NCBI RefSeq assembly: GCF_014217605.1 | Contig: NZ_CP043639.1 | Location: 1,387,501 to 1,451,500 of the forward strand | Direction: 5' to 3' | From: Sphingomonas sp. NBWT7 | Lineage (GTDB): Bacteria > Pseudomonadota > Alphaproteobacteria > Sphingomonadales > Sphingomonadaceae | DNA length: 64,000 bases | Shown: one piece after another, positions 1 to 8,470 of the stretch | How the letters are laid out: every line of letters begins with the position of its first letter | Numbering within the stretch: the stretch's first letter is position 1 | Program-made: the position numbers and the translations under genes | The notes under the pieces: model-generated | The model's input: the letters and a program-made list of their open reading frames with translations, nothing else | Told to the model about the DNA's origin: nothing | Database searches by the model: none

Positions 1-1234
1 CGGCGATCACCGCGCGCACGTCCTTCACCGCGGCCTCCCAATCGTCGCCGATCGGCAGGATGCTGATGAAGGTGCCGTTCGCCGAGCGCGCGACGTCGTC
101 GAGGCTGACGCTCGCCTGAAGGAAGCTGCCGCCGGCGCGTGCGCGCGTCTCGAGACGCCGATTGATCACGCGCATCGCGACGAGGTCGACGAGCCGCTTC
201 TGATTGAAGATCACCGTGTCGTCGCGATACGTCCACGGCCGCAGCGTCGCGGCGATGACGAGCGGCGGCAGCGACGCCTCGCTGATCGCCGCGGTCTTGG
301 TGGCGTTGGGGTCGGGCTTGCCGAAATCGGGCTCGGCCGGATTGGGGCCGACGCCCTTCCAGCCGCCGAAATTCTTGACGACGAGCCGCGCCGCGATCGC
401 CGGATCGATATCGCCCGAGATGATCACCACCGTCTTCGACGGGCGATACCAACGATCGTGGAACGCCTTCACGCTCCCGGCGGTCGCCGCCTCGAGCGTC
501 TTGACGTTGCCGATCGGCGAGCGATCCGCGAGCGGCTGGCCGGCGAAGAACAAGGCATTGCGCGCGTCCGACAGCCGCACCTGTGGCCCCGGCGCCTCGC
601 GCTGCTCGGCGAGGACGGCGGGGCGCTCGGCGGCGAGCCCCTGATCGTTGATCCCCGGCTCGGACATCATGCCGGCGAAGATCTTGAGACTCTCGTCGAG
701 GTTGGTCTCGGTCGCGGCCGGGAGGTCGAGCTTGTAGACGGTCTGCGTCGGCGTGGTGGAGGCGTTCGAATCCGAACCGAAGGTGGCGCCGAAGCGCTGC
801 CACACGCGCTTCGCCTCGCCGTCCGGCACGTACTTCGATCCGCGGAACGAGAGGTGTTCGATGAGGTGCGCGTAACCGCGCTCGCTGTCGGTCTCGTTGA
901 GCGATCCGGCATCGATCCGCACGCGCACCGCGACCTGGCCGGGCGGCACGCCGTTCTTGCGCACCGCGTAGCGCAGCCCGTTGGGCAGCGCGCCGAAGTT
1001 CCACGCCGGGTCGGGCGGAATGTCCGATCCCTTGAACAGCCATGGCGCGGTATCGACGCGTATCGACGCGGGATTGACCACCGTCGTCTGCGAAGGCGCG
1101 GGCAGCGCGGCCGCGGGCACCGCAGGCCGGGCGGGCTTGCGCGCCGCCTGCTGACCGATAGCGGGAACGACGGCAACGGCAAGGAGCGAGACGGCGGCGA
1201 ACGACGCGCCGAGCGCGCGCGGAAAAGCGATCAT
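1..1234 (-). CDS. M16 (insulinase-type) zinc metallopeptidase, 5' part only
   Basis: Runs off the left edge of the window, so only the first ~411 residues are visible and the C-terminal half is missing. Residues 1-28 form a signal peptide ending near AIGQQA, so the protein is exported to the periplasm or envelope. A proline/alanine-rich linker follows. The inverted zinc motif HLIEH lies at residues 123-127 (family pattern HXXEH), followed by RGSKYVPDGEA and the SNAxT segment typical of M16A peptidases. A second M16 (inactive-type) domain begins after about residue 300. Role inferred: degradation of periplasmic peptides; the substrate cannot be read from sequence. Start is the ATG at 1234, directly in front of the hydrophobic leader. 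Confidence 0.93.
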   Translation of the reverse strand, partial: MIAFPRALGASFAAVSLLAVAVVPAIGQQAARKPARPAVPAAALPAPSQTTVVNPASIRVDTAPWLFKGSDIPPDPAWNFGALPNGLRYAVRKNGVPPGQVAVRVRIDAGSLNETDSERGYAHLIEHLSFRGSKYVPDGEAKRVWQRFGATFGSDSNASTTPTQTVYKLDLPAATETNLDESLKIFAGMMSEPGINDQGLAAERPAVLAEQREAPGPQVRLSDARNALFFAGQPLADRSPIGNVKTLEAATAGSVKAFHDRWYRPSKTVVIISGDIDPAIAARLVVKNFGGWKGVGPNPAEPDFGKPDPNATKTAAISEASLPPLVIAATLRPWTYRDDTVIFNQKRLVDLVAMRVINRRLETRARAGGSFLQASVSLDDVARSANGTFISILPIGDDWEAAVKDVRAVIA

Positions 1235-1414
1235 GCGGACGATTGTAGCCACCCGCGTGCATCGTTGCCACACCCCGGCGCGATCTTTCGAGCAACGCGC
1301 AACCGCCACGTTTTCGTCGCGAATCGACCCTAGCGACGGCGCGAAGCCGCAACCCGTCGGCCGCGTGCAGATCGCGGCGTAGACAAGCGATCGCGGCGCC
1401 GGACGGACACGAGG

Positions 1415-2284
1415 ATGGCCAGTACGATCAGCAACGCACGACCACGATTGCGGCAGGATCACGGCGATCTCGCCGCGTTCCGCCGTTCGGAGGAGCCGCC
1501 GATCGGTAACCGTTCTGCCCTGCCGGCGCCGGTGGCCGATTGGTCCACGATACACGCACCGAAGCCACGCGAGTCGTTGGCGATCCTAGCGCTGACGAGC
1601 ATCCGGCGTGCGCTCGATCGCGTGATCGCCGCCTCCTCGCTGGTGCCGAATGCCCCCGTGCTCGACGTTCGGGCCTTCCCCTGGACGCAGGCGCTGCGCG
1701 ACAATTGGCGCACGATCCGCGACGAGGCGGTGGCGGTCGCGTTACTCGCGCAGGCGAAGCCCGGCCTCGCTGCCATCCCGCCGGATCATGCGCGGGCAGT
1801 CAGGCCCGGCATCTGGCAATCGTTCCGCCTGTGGCGCGACGGCGATGGGATGCACGAGAATGCCATCCACTGCCCGGTGACGAGCGCACTGATCGGCGCG
1901 ATCCCCGGCCTGCACAGCGCCTTCTTCTCGATCTTGGCGCCGGGCGCGCGCATTTCTGCGCCGCGTGGGTTCACCAAGGGGTTGATCACCTGCCATCTGG
2001 CGCTGGTGGTGCCGCGCGACGGCGATGCGCGCATGCGGATCGCCGATCGCGTCGTGCGCTGGGCGGAAGGCGAGACGTTGGTGTTCGACGATACCTATCC
2101 ACACGCGGTGTGGAACGACACCGCCGGAACCCGTATGATCCTGCTGCTCCAGGTCGCGCGGCCGCTGCGCAACCCGGGGCGATGGATCGCCGACCGCATC
2201 GTCGCGGCGATGCGCGGCCCGGCATCGGTGCGGCATATGCGCGGCGGTATCGCTGCCCACAACGGCGTCGCTCAGCCGCTCTGA
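1415..2284 (+). CDS. Aspartyl/asparaginyl beta-hydroxylase-like protein with altered active site
   Basis: 289 residues; the C-terminal half (about residues 130-250) follows the AspH/LpxO-type 2-oxoglutarate oxygenase fold: FFSILAPGARI, then CHLALVVP, GETLVFDDTYPHAVWND and an Arg ten residues later. Aligned by eye to human AspH, His194, His230 and Arg240 match the conserved His690, His725 and Arg735. The first iron-ligand His (AspH His679) is Pro183 and the 2-oxoglutarate-binding Arg688 is Thr192. Family membership is well supported, but ordinary iron/2-oxoglutarate chemistry is doubtful. Could be a divergent or non-catalytic family member. The first ~40 residues look unconserved, so the true start may lie further downstream. 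It overlaps the convergent ycaQ-like gene by 13 bases. Confidence 0.8.
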   Translation: MASTISNARPRLRQDHGDLAAFRRSEEPPIGNRSALPAPVADWSTIHAPKPRESLAILALTSIRRALDRVIAASSLVPNAPVLDVRAFPWTQALRDNWRTIRDEAVAVALLAQAKPGLAAIPPDHARAVRPGIWQSFRLWRDGDGMHENAIHCPVTSALIGAIPGLHSAFFSILAPGARISAPRGFTKGLITCHLALVVPRDGDARMRIADRVVRWAEGETLVFDDTYPHAVWNDTAGTRMILLLQVARPLRNPGRWIADRIVAAMRGPASVRHMRGGIAAHNGVAQPL

Positions 2285-3435
2285 GGCCGCACCAGCACCG
2301 CGCCGAGCCCAAGCCAGTCTGCCATCTCCTCCAACGCCGCGCCGAGCCGATCCGACGTCTCCGCCGGCGCGCCCGGCTCAAGGTGGCACGACTGGACGCG
2401 CAGCCGGGCATGCGCCCGATCGGCCTTGAGGTCGACGCGCGCGACAAGCTGGTCGCCCAGCAGGAACGGCAGGACGTAATAGCCGTGCGTTCGCTTCGCG
2501 GGGGGCACGTAGATCTCGATGCGGTAGCGGAAGCCGAACAGCCGCTCCGCCCGCGCACGTTCCCAGATCAGCGGATCGAACGGCGCGAGCAGCGCCTGGG
2601 CCTCGATCCGTCGCGGCCGGCGTGCGCGGTGATGAAGAAACGCCGGCGGCCAGTCATCGACCGAGACGGGCACGAGCGTTCCTTGCGCGAGGAGCCGGGC
2701 GATCGCACCTGCACCGTCCGCGGGCGAAAGCCTGAAATAATCGCGTAGCTCGCCCGCGGTAGCGATGCCGAGGGCGCGCGCCGCCCGCTCGACCAGCGCC
2801 GCCTGTGCGCTTGCCACGTCGGGCGTCGGCAGGTCGAGGATCGCGCGCGGCAGGACGCGCTCGGGAAGATCGTAGACGCGCTCGAACCCGCGGCGGCGTG
2901 ACGCGGTGGTCACGTGGCCGGCGTAGAACAGCCATTCGAGCGCCTGTTTCGCGCCGCTCCACGCCCACCAGCCGGTGCGCCCCGTCTCGACGTCGGACGC
3001 GGCGAGCGGCCCGTTCGCGCGGATGCGATCGAGCAGCGCCATCGCCTCGCCGCGACGGTCGGTCGCGAACGCACGCATCCCGGCGGAGCGCAACTCGCCG
3101 CGATCGGCACGCGCCATGCGCCAGCGCAGCAGCGGATGAAGATCGAGCGGGAGGAGCGATGCCTCGTGCGCCCAATATTCGAACATCCGCCGGTGCCGCC
3201 CCCTGCCCCACGCGGCGCGATCGAACGTCGTGGTATCGTACGCGCCGAGCCGCGAGAACGCCGGCAGATAATGCGCCCGCGCGAGCACATTGACGCTGTC
3301 GATCTGGTGTAGCGCGACGCGATCGAGCGTACGCCGCAGGTGGCCGCCGGTGACGCGCGCGGGCTTGCGCGTACCGAACCCCTGCGCGGCGAGCGCGATG
3401 CGGCGGGCGGTGGCGGGACTGATCCGTTCGGTCAT
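2272..3435 (-). CDS. YcaQ-type winged-helix DNA glycosylase
   Basis: 387 residues. The start MTERISPATARRIALAAQGF matches the usual N-terminus of the crosslink-repair glycosylase YcaQ / HTH_42 family; an open frame continues upstream but without family similarity, so the ATG at 3435 is chosen. Visible family features include LHQIDSVNVLARAHYLPAFSRLG (residues ~45-65), the SLLPLDLHPLLRWRM segment, and a C-terminal HGYYVLPFLLGDQLVARVDLKADR stretch. E. coli YcaQ excises interstrand-crosslinked bases and other bulky alkylated bases. The gene stands alone, divergent from nfuA with a 103-base gap and convergent with the AspH-like gene. Confidence 0.85.
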   Translation of the reverse strand: MTERISPATARRIALAAQGFGTRKPARVTGGHLRRTLDRVALHQIDSVNVLARAHYLPAFSRLGAYDTTTFDRAAWGRGRHRRMFEYWAHEASLLPLDLHPLLRWRMARADRGELRSAGMRAFATDRRGEAMALLDRIRANGPLAASDVETGRTGWWAWSGAKQALEWLFYAGHVTTASRRRGFERVYDLPERVLPRAILDLPTPDVASAQAALVERAARALGIATAGELRDYFRLSPADGAGAIARLLAQGTLVPVSVDDWPPAFLHHRARRPRRIEAQALLAPFDPLIWERARAERLFGFRYRIEIYVPPAKRTHGYYVLPFLLGDQLVARVDLKADRAHARLRVQSCHLEPGAPAETSDRLGAALEEMADWLGLGAVLVRPQSG

Positions 3436-3538
3436 GGTCGCGCCACGTCTAGGCCAGGCAGCCGAGCTGCGCGACGGGAAACCATTCCTTTCGCTGCCGA
3501 CGCTTGATCGCCCGCCGCGCGCGCGCCACATGGCGGCC

Positions 3539-4111
3539 ATGCTGATCGAGACCGAACCGACGCCCAACCCGGCAACGCTGAAGTTCCTGCCGGGACAGAC
3601 CGTGATGGACGCGGGCACGCGCGATTTCGCGACGCCGGAAGAGGCCGAAGCCTCGCCGCTGGCCGATGCGCTGTTCGGTCTGGGGGACGTGACGGGCGTG
3701 TTCTTCGGGCGCGACTTCGTGTCGGTCACCGCGGCACCGGGCGTCGACTGGCGCGGCCTGAAGCCCGATGTGCTGGCGATCCTGATGGATCATTTCAGCG
3801 CGCAGATGCCACTGTTCCGGGCACCGTCCGCCGGCTTCTCGGTGCCGGCCGCCGAGGAAACTTTCGCCGACGACCCCGCGGACGCCGAGATCGTCGAGCA
3901 GATCAAGGACCTGATCGACACGCGCGTACGCCCGGCGGTCGCGAACGATGGCGGCGACATCGTCTATCGCGGCTTCGACAAGGGCAAGGTGTTCCTGCGC
4001 ATGCAGGGTGCTTGTGCCGGCTGCCCATCGTCCACCGCGACACTGAAGAACGGGATCGAGCAGCTGCTGCGCTACTACGTGCCCGAAGTGACCGAGGTTC
4101 GCGCGGTCTGA
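3539..4111 (+). CDS. nfuA: NfuA/NifU-type Fe-S cluster scaffold or carrier protein
   Basis: 190 residues. The N-terminal Nfu_N domain begins MLIETEPTPNPATLKFLPG, the invariant start of alphaproteobacterial and mitochondrial NFU1 proteins; this fixes the start at 3539 rather than the ATG nine bases earlier. The C-terminal NifU domain (about residues 118-190) has NDGGDIVYRGF and the cluster-binding CXXC in GACAGCPSS. It carries assembled 4Fe-4S clusters to apoproteins in the cytoplasm. First gene of a same-direction run nfuA-rutE-like-tsaB-rimI-fur with short gaps. Confidence 0.95.
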   Translation: MLIETEPTPNPATLKFLPGQTVMDAGTRDFATPEEAEASPLADALFGLGDVTGVFFGRDFVSVTAAPGVDWRGLKPDVLAILMDHFSAQMPLFRAPSAGFSVPAAEETFADDPADAEIVEQIKDLIDTRVRPAVANDGGDIVYRGFDKGKVFLRMQGACAGCPSSTATLKNGIEQLLRYYVPEVTEVRAV

Positions 4112-4143
4112 TCCGCCGTTTCGCACCTGCCCGGAGTTCATCG

Positions 4144-4737
4144 ATGATCACCCCGCTCGACGACATTGCCCTTGATCGCCTGTTCCGTGAGGGCCGCACC
4201 TATAACGGTTTCACCGACGAGCCGGTGACGGAGGCGCAGCTTCATGCGCTGTGGGATCTCGTCAAAATGGGGCCGACCAGCGCGAACCAGCTGCCCGCGC
4301 GGTTCGTGTGGTGCGTGAGCCAGGAAGCGAAGGAGAAGCTTGCGGCGTGCGCTAGCGACAGCAACGCCGACAAGGTCCGGCGTGCGCCCGTTTCCGTGGT
4401 GATCGGCATGGACACCAACTTCCACGAGCATTTGCCCGAGCTGTTTCCGCATGCCGACGCGAAGAGCTGGTTCGACGGCAATGCTGAGCTGCGCGAGGCA
4501 TCCGCGTTCCGCAATTCGTCGCTGCAGGGCGGGTATTTCATCCTCGCCGCGCGCGCGCTTGGGCTCGATACCGGGCCGATGAGCGGGTTCGACGGCGGCG
4601 AGGTCGACAAGGCGTTCTTCGCCGATCAGCCCGGCGTGCGGGTGAACTTCATCTCCACGCTCGGCCACGGCGATCCCGCCACGATCTTCGATCGCAGCCC
4701 ACGCCCGGCCTTCGAAAAGTTCAACCGCATCGCCTGA
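4144..4737 (+). CDS. rutE: Malonic semialdehyde reductase RutE-type nitroreductase family protein
   Basis: 197 residues, the same length as E. coli RutE. It is a flavin-dependent nitroreductase-fold protein: the sequence GRTYNGFTDEPVT (residues ~17-30), MGPTSANQLPARFVW (~45-60), RNSSLQGGYFILAARALGLDTGPMSGFD (~120-150) and the C-terminal GHGDP all match the RutE/HadB group. RutE reduces malonic semialdehyde to 3-hydroxypropionate in pyrimidine catabolism, but no other rut gene is nearby, so the substrate here is uncertain. A GGAG element lies ten bases upstream of the ATG at 4144. Confidence 0.85.
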   Translation: MITPLDDIALDRLFREGRTYNGFTDEPVTEAQLHALWDLVKMGPTSANQLPARFVWCVSQEAKEKLAACASDSNADKVRRAPVSVVIGMDTNFHEHLPELFPHADAKSWFDGNAELREASAFRNSSLQGGYFILAARALGLDTGPMSGFDGGEVDKAFFADQPGVRVNFISTLGHGDPATIFDRSPRPAFEKFNRIA

Positions 4738-4777
4738 AACGGGTTGAGCCCCGCGCGGCCGGTGGCAAAGAAGCGCC

Positions 4778-5395
4778 ATGTCGCGCATGCTCGTCATCGA
4801 AACCGCCACCGCCGCCTGCTCGGTCGCGCTGCTGGAGAATGGCGCGGTGATCGCCGCGCGGCACGAAGTGGTCGGGCGCGGACACGCCGAGCGACTGGTG
4901 CCGATGATAGCCGAACTGCCCGACGGCGGTCGCACGGACGCGATCCTCGTCGATGTGGGGCCGGGTAGCTTCACCGGCATTCGCGTCGGTATCGCCGCGG
5001 CGCGCGGACTGGCACTCGGCTGGCAGGTGCCGGTACATGGCTATTCGTCGATGAGCGTTGTCGCCGCGGGCGCTCTTGCACATGGCGTGGCGGGTCCGCT
5101 TGCCGTCGTGCTGGAAGGCGGGCACGGTGAGGTGTTCATGCAGGGATTCGCCGCCTCGCCCCTCGTTTCGGATGATACGCTGGTCTCGCTACGTCCCGAA
5201 GCTGCGATCGCGGCGCTGGAGGGGCGTTCTGCGGTCGGCAGCGGGGCGCGCCGGTTGCTCGCCATTGACTCTTCGTTGGACGTGCGTGACGCGTTGCCTC
5301 ACGCCGCCGACGTCCGACTGCTGCCATCCGATCTCACCGGTCTGCCGCCGCGCCCGCTCTACGGCCGCGCGCCCGACGCGAAGCTGCCGGCGTGA
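4778..5395 (+). CDS. tsaB: tRNA threonylcarbamoyladenosine biosynthesis protein TsaB
   Basis: 205 residues; the ASKHA fold of the Gcp/YeaZ family begins MLVIETATAACSVALLENG and has the diagnostic VDVGPGSFTGIRVGIAAARGLALG at about residues 60-83. TsaB is the scaffold subunit that pairs with TsaD in making the t6A37 modification of ANN-decoding tRNAs. It lacks the metal-binding HXXXH of TsaD, as expected for TsaB. Its stop overlaps the GTG start of rimI by four bases, so the pair is probably translationally coupled, a common arrangement of these two genes. Confidence 0.95.
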   Translation: MSRMLVIETATAACSVALLENGAVIAARHEVVGRGHAERLVPMIAELPDGGRTDAILVDVGPGSFTGIRVGIAAARGLALGWQVPVHGYSSMSVVAAGALAHGVAGPLAVVLEGGHGEVFMQGFAASPLVSDDTLVSLRPEAAIAALEGRSAVGSGARRLLAIDSSLDVRDALPHAADVRLLPSDLTGLPPRPLYGRAPDAKLPA

Positions 5396-5868
5396 GCACC
5401 GATCTGCGCATGGTGGAACTGGTTACCGGAACCGCAGCCGACATCACCGCGGTCGAGCGCGTGATGCAGGAAGCGTTCGAACCGCGCTTCGGGGAGGCGT
5501 GGACGCGGACGCAATGCCTCGGCATCCTTGGCCTGCCCGGCATCTGGCTGACGCTGGCGCGCGTCGACGGCGCGATTGTCGGCTTCGCGCTGGCGCGGCT
5601 GATTCTCGACGAGGCAGAGCTGCTGCTGCTCGCGATCTCGCCGCGCTATCGAAGGCGCGGGATCGGCGCGGCCCTGCTGCGTAGCGTGATGGCCGAGGCG
5701 CGCGGGCGCGGCGTGACCGTCGTTCATCTCGAGGTGCGGGCCGGCAATGGGGCGATCGCGCTCTACCAGGCACACGGCTTCCGGATGACGGGCGAGCGCC
5801 GCGCCTATTACCGTGGTCGCAACGGCGAGAGCTTCGACGCGCACAGCTATGCCGTGACGCTGGACTGA
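5392..5868 (+). CDS. rimI: Ribosomal-protein-alanine N-acetyltransferase RimI family
   Basis: 158-residue GNAT acetyltransferase. The acetyl-CoA pyrophosphate loop is seen in SPRYRRRGIGAALLRSV (residues ~83-99, pattern RxxGxG/A), followed by VVHLEVRAGNGAIALYQAHGF, the beta5-alpha4 signature of RimI. RimI acetylates the N-terminus of S18 in E. coli; linkage to tsaB is widespread. Starts at the GTG at 5392 inside the tsaB stop region (GTGA overlap). Confidence 0.9.
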   Translation: MSTDLRMVELVTGTAADITAVERVMQEAFEPRFGEAWTRTQCLGILGLPGIWLTLARVDGAIVGFALARLILDEAELLLLAISPRYRRRGIGAALLRSVMAEARGRGVTVVHLEVRAGNGAIALYQAHGFRMTGERRAYYRGRNGESFDAHSYAVTLD

Positions 5869-5892
5869 TTGCCAGCGCCTGCTGCGTTATCA

Positions 5893-5926
5893 CTTGTTGC
5901 GAGTCGGTAGCGCTTTTCGCAACAAG
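5893..5926. promoter_or_regulatory. Perfect 10-bp inverted repeat upstream of fur
   Basis: Arms CTTGTTGCGA (5893-5902) and TCGCAACAAG (5917-5926) are exact reverse complements separated by 14 bases. It lies between rimI and fur, ending 13-22 bases before the two possible fur start codons. No T-run follows, so an operator (possibly autoregulatory) is at least as likely as a terminator. The binding protein is unknown. Confidence 0.5.
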
Positions 5927-5948
5927 CCCGCCGTCCTACATGGTCGGC

Positions 5949-6371
5949 ATGCCACGCAAGATCGATCTCGAGACCCTGTGCCAGGAAAAGGGCCTGCGCA
6001 TCACCGAGCAGCGCCGCGTCATCGCGCGCGTCCTGTCCGAGGCGGACGATCATCCCGACGTGGAAAAGGTGTACGAGCGCGCATCGTCGATCGATCCGGG
6101 GATCTCGATCGCGACGGTGTACCGCACCGTACGCTTGTTCGAGGAGGCAGGCATCCTCGACCGGCACGATTTCGGCGACGGGCGTGCGCGCTACGAGCCT
6201 TCGCCCGAGGCGCATCACGATCATTTGATCGATGTGGAAACCGGCCGCGTGATCGAATTCGTCGATCCCGAGCTCGAATTGCTACAGAAGCAGATCGCCG
6301 AGCGCCTTGGCTTCCGCCTCGTCGATCATCGCATGGAACTCTACGGCGTCAGTCTCAGCCGAAAGGAGTAG
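5949..6371 (+). CDS. fur: Ferric uptake regulator family protein
   Basis: 140 residues from MPRKIDLETLCQEKGLRI; an in-frame ATG at 5940 would add three residues, and neither has a clear Shine-Dalgarno. The winged helix (EQRRVIARVL, ISIATVYRTVRLFEEAGIL) occupies residues ~18-80, and the dimerisation domain starts with EAHHDHLIDVETGRVIEF. The C-terminal CXXC pairs that bind structural zinc in E. coli Fur are absent, as is usual in alphaproteobacterial Fur/Mur proteins. It represses metal uptake genes when loaded with Fe(II) or Mn(II). It may bind the inverted repeat just upstream. Confidence 0.93.
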   Translation: MPRKIDLETLCQEKGLRITEQRRVIARVLSEADDHPDVEKVYERASSIDPGISIATVYRTVRLFEEAGILDRHDFGDGRARYEPSPEAHHDHLIDVETGRVIEFVDPELELLQKQIAERLGFRLVDHRMELYGVSLSRKE

Positions 6372-6415
6372 CGCGACGGGGCGCGCGATCGCGCTCCCGC
6401 CGCCTCATTCATAAA

Positions 6416-6961
6416 TCAGGACGCCTGGAATACGCCACAGGCAAGCCGGCCGCCGCTGTTACCCGACGGATCGGTCTTGAGATCGTCCGGCCCAGCATGG
6501 ACAATGAACGCCGCGCCGTCGGTGTCGAGCAATCCTGCCATGGTCGCACTCGGCACGGTCGCGGCGACGGTGCCGCGGCCACCCGAATCGACGATGAGAT
6601 TGGGAATGTCGCCCTGGTGCGGCCCTTGCGGGTTCATCGATCCGTGCTTCATCGCCGTCGGGTTCCAATGCCCGCCCGCCGTCTCGAACGTCGGCGCGTC
6701 GCAGCGTCCCGTGGTATGGACGTGGACGCCGTGCGTGCCCGCAGGCATTCCCATCACGTCGACGGTGAAGCGAAGGCCGCCGGCGACCTCGGTCGCGGTC
6801 GCGCGACCGGCATCGACGCCCGCCGCCGTCTTCAGCATTGCGCTAGCGCTTGCACCGCCTGCCACCGGCATGCCGGTTTCCAGCTTGTCCTCGTTGCACG
6901 CCCCCAGAGCGAGCGTGCACGCGCCGACACCGGCGACCATCATCAGACGGATCATCTTCAT
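6416..6961 (-). CDS. sodC: Cu/Zn superoxide dismutase family lipoprotein
   Basis: 181 residues. Residues 1-22 end in the lipobox LALGAC (Cys22), so it is an envelope lipoprotein. All metal ligands are present: His80 and His82 (GVHVH), bridging His98 (GGHWNP), His106, His115 and Asp118 (PHQGD), and His155 (VHAGPDD). The disulfide cysteines appear to be Cys87 and Cys175, and GGRLACGV near the C-terminus is the family end signature. It dismutates superoxide in the periplasm. Convergent with fur; 44 bases separate the two stops. Confidence 0.95.
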   Translation of the reverse strand: MKMIRLMMVAGVGACTLALGACNEDKLETGMPVAGGASASAMLKTAAGVDAGRATATEVAGGLRFTVDVMGMPAGTHGVHVHTTGRCDAPTFETAGGHWNPTAMKHGSMNPQGPHQGDIPNLIVDSGGRGTVAATVPSATMAGLLDTDGAAFIVHAGPDDLKTDPSGNSGGRLACGVFQAS

Positions 6962-7008
6962 CTCCCGTTACGCTAGGGCAACGAGGACATCGGCGGCTGG
7001 TTCCGCGA

Positions 7009-7464
7009 TCAGCTGGCGGGGCGCGCCATCATCAGCGCGGCACGCGTCGTGCGGCAGACGATCTCGTCGCGCTGGTTCAGCCCGATGTGCTCGAAGGTGA
7101 CGATTCCCTGCCCCGGCCGCGACGCCGACGGGCGCAGCGCTTTCACCTCCGTCTCGACGCGAATCGTGTCGCCTGCGAACACAGGCTTGGGAAACACCGT
7201 CTCGCTCATGCCGAGATTGGCGATGGTGGTGCCGAAGGTCGTGTCCTGGACACTCAGCCCGATGACGAGGCCGAGCGTGAAGAGCGAGTTGATCAGCGGG
7301 CGGCCGAACTCGGTCGTCGCGGCATAAGCGTGATCGATGTGCAGCGCGGCGGGATTGTAGGTCAGCGCGGAGAACAGCATGTTGTCCGCCTCGATCACCG
7401 TCCGGCGGATCTCATGGACGAAGCGCTGCCCGATCTCGAACTGTTCGAACCAGAGCCCGGCCAT
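7009..7464 (-). CDS. MaoC family (R)-specific enoyl-CoA hydratase-like protein
   Basis: 151 residues of a single hotdog domain. FEQFEIGQRFVHEIRRTVIEADN at the start, the catalytic-type N-P-A-A-LHIDHAYA segment at ~36-48 (Asp and His of the hydratase dyad), and FGRPLINSLFTLGLVIGLS match the MaoC dehydratase family. Such proteins hydrate enoyl-CoA thioesters; the substrate is not readable. Its ATG overlaps the stop codon of the CDP-alcohol transferase gene upstream (ATGA), so the two are likely co-translated. Confidence 0.88.
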   Translation of the reverse strand: MAGLWFEQFEIGQRFVHEIRRTVIEADNMLFSALTYNPAALHIDHAYAATTEFGRPLINSLFTLGLVIGLSVQDTTFGTTIANLGMSETVFPKPVFAGDTIRVETEVKALRPSASRPGQGIVTFEHIGLNQRDEIVCRTTRAALMMARPAS

Positions 7465-8339
7465 CAGCCGCGCCCCCGGGCGATGAGGTCGATCAGGCGG
7501 CGGCATTGCGCACGCTGGCGCGCGATGCCGAAGACGAGCAAAACGTTGAGCACGGTGATCTCCACCAGAAAGAACCAGATCGAGCTGCCGGCGAGCATAC
7601 TGACCCCGAGCATGACGGTGCGTGGGTTCGCGCCCAGCGCCGCCGGAATGCCGAGGATCGCGGGGCCGCTCTCACGCGCGAGCCGGGCGATCCGATGCCG
7701 CTCGTGCGGATCGATCTCCGCGCCCGCGACCAGCGCGTTGACGCGGTCGGTCGCGCCGGTGACAAGCCCCGAGAGCAGCAGGTAGAGCGCGCTGAACGCC
7801 CGGCCAGGCCCGCGCGGGACGGCACGATTGTGCTGCAGCCACGGCACGCCATAGGCCCACCATTGGTAGCTGCGCCGGGAGCTCTCCGCGAACACCGACT
7901 GCATCACGCGCGAGAGACCGGCAGCTACCGCGAGCACCCATGCGCCGATCCCGATCGCATCGTCGAGCGTGGTGGCAAGCAGGACGTAGAGGATGATGTG
8001 CCCGCCGTAATCGCACAGCCCGTCGACGAGTTCGCCGATCGGGCTCGCCCGCCCCGTCATCCGCGCCAGATCGCCGTCCGCCCCGTCGACGACATGCCAC
8101 AGCAGATGAAGCAGGAAACCGCCGGCGATCGCGGCGGGCGTGCCGACGCGCGCGTAGAGGATGCCGGTCGTCACCACCATCAGGGCGCCGAACAGCGATA
8201 CCATGTTGGGCGTTACCGGCGTACGCGCGAGCGCGGTCGCGAGCCGACGCGCCGCGGGATGATATAGAACGCGATTCAAAAAGCCTTGCAGTTCGCGCGG
8301 CTTTCCCGTCACAGTCGGTCGCAATTCGATCGTCGCCAC
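7464..8339 (-). CDS. CDP-alcohol phosphatidyltransferase family membrane protein
   Basis: 291 residues from the GTG at 8339, which has AAGGGGG nine bases upstream; an ATG at 8402 lacks a ribosome site. The complete family signature D-G-x2-A-R-x8-G-x3-D-x3-D is present (Asp88, Gly89, Ala92, Arg93, Gly102, Asp106, Asp110). Five or six membrane helices are visible (for example MVSLFGALMVVTTGIL and SSIWFFLVEITVLNVLLVF). The enzyme should transfer a phospho-alcohol from a CDP-linked donor in the inner membrane. Back-to-back placement with inositol phosphate synthase and a nucleotidyltransferase suggests an inositol substrate, which is inference. Confidence 0.9.
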   Translation of the reverse strand: MATIELRPTVTGKPRELQGFLNRVLYHPAARRLATALARTPVTPNMVSLFGALMVVTTGILYARVGTPAAIAGGFLLHLLWHVVDGADGDLARMTGRASPIGELVDGLCDYGGHIILYVLLATTLDDAIGIGAWVLAVAAGLSRVMQSVFAESSRRSYQWWAYGVPWLQHNRAVPRGPGRAFSALYLLLSGLVTGATDRVNALVAGAEIDPHERHRIARLARESGPAILGIPAALGANPRTVMLGVSMLAGSSIWFFLVEITVLNVLLVFGIARQRAQCRRLIDLIARGRG

Positions 8340-8470
8340 TTTTCGCGCCCCCTTGGGCGTGCCCCTAGCACCGCCATGCGTCGCTTGACAGGCGTCGCGC
8401 ATCTGTCACGACGCTGCCATTCTTTTGTCATCGCCGGGCGGTTTCCCGGCGCTCGGGGGTTTGCATAGAA

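Noticed and set aside
1051-1070. Exact tandem duplication of TATCGACGCG inside the M16 gene
   Set aside because: Only two 10-bp copies within a coding region, reading frame intact; no sign of function.
1415-2284. Calling the AspH-like protein LpxO (lipid A hydroxylase)
   Set aside because: LpxO keeps the iron-ligand His and a membrane-anchored N-terminus; both are missing here.
4144-4737. Pyrimidine-catabolism (rut) operon
   Set aside because: Only a RutE-type reductase is present; no rutA-D or rutF-G in the vicinity.
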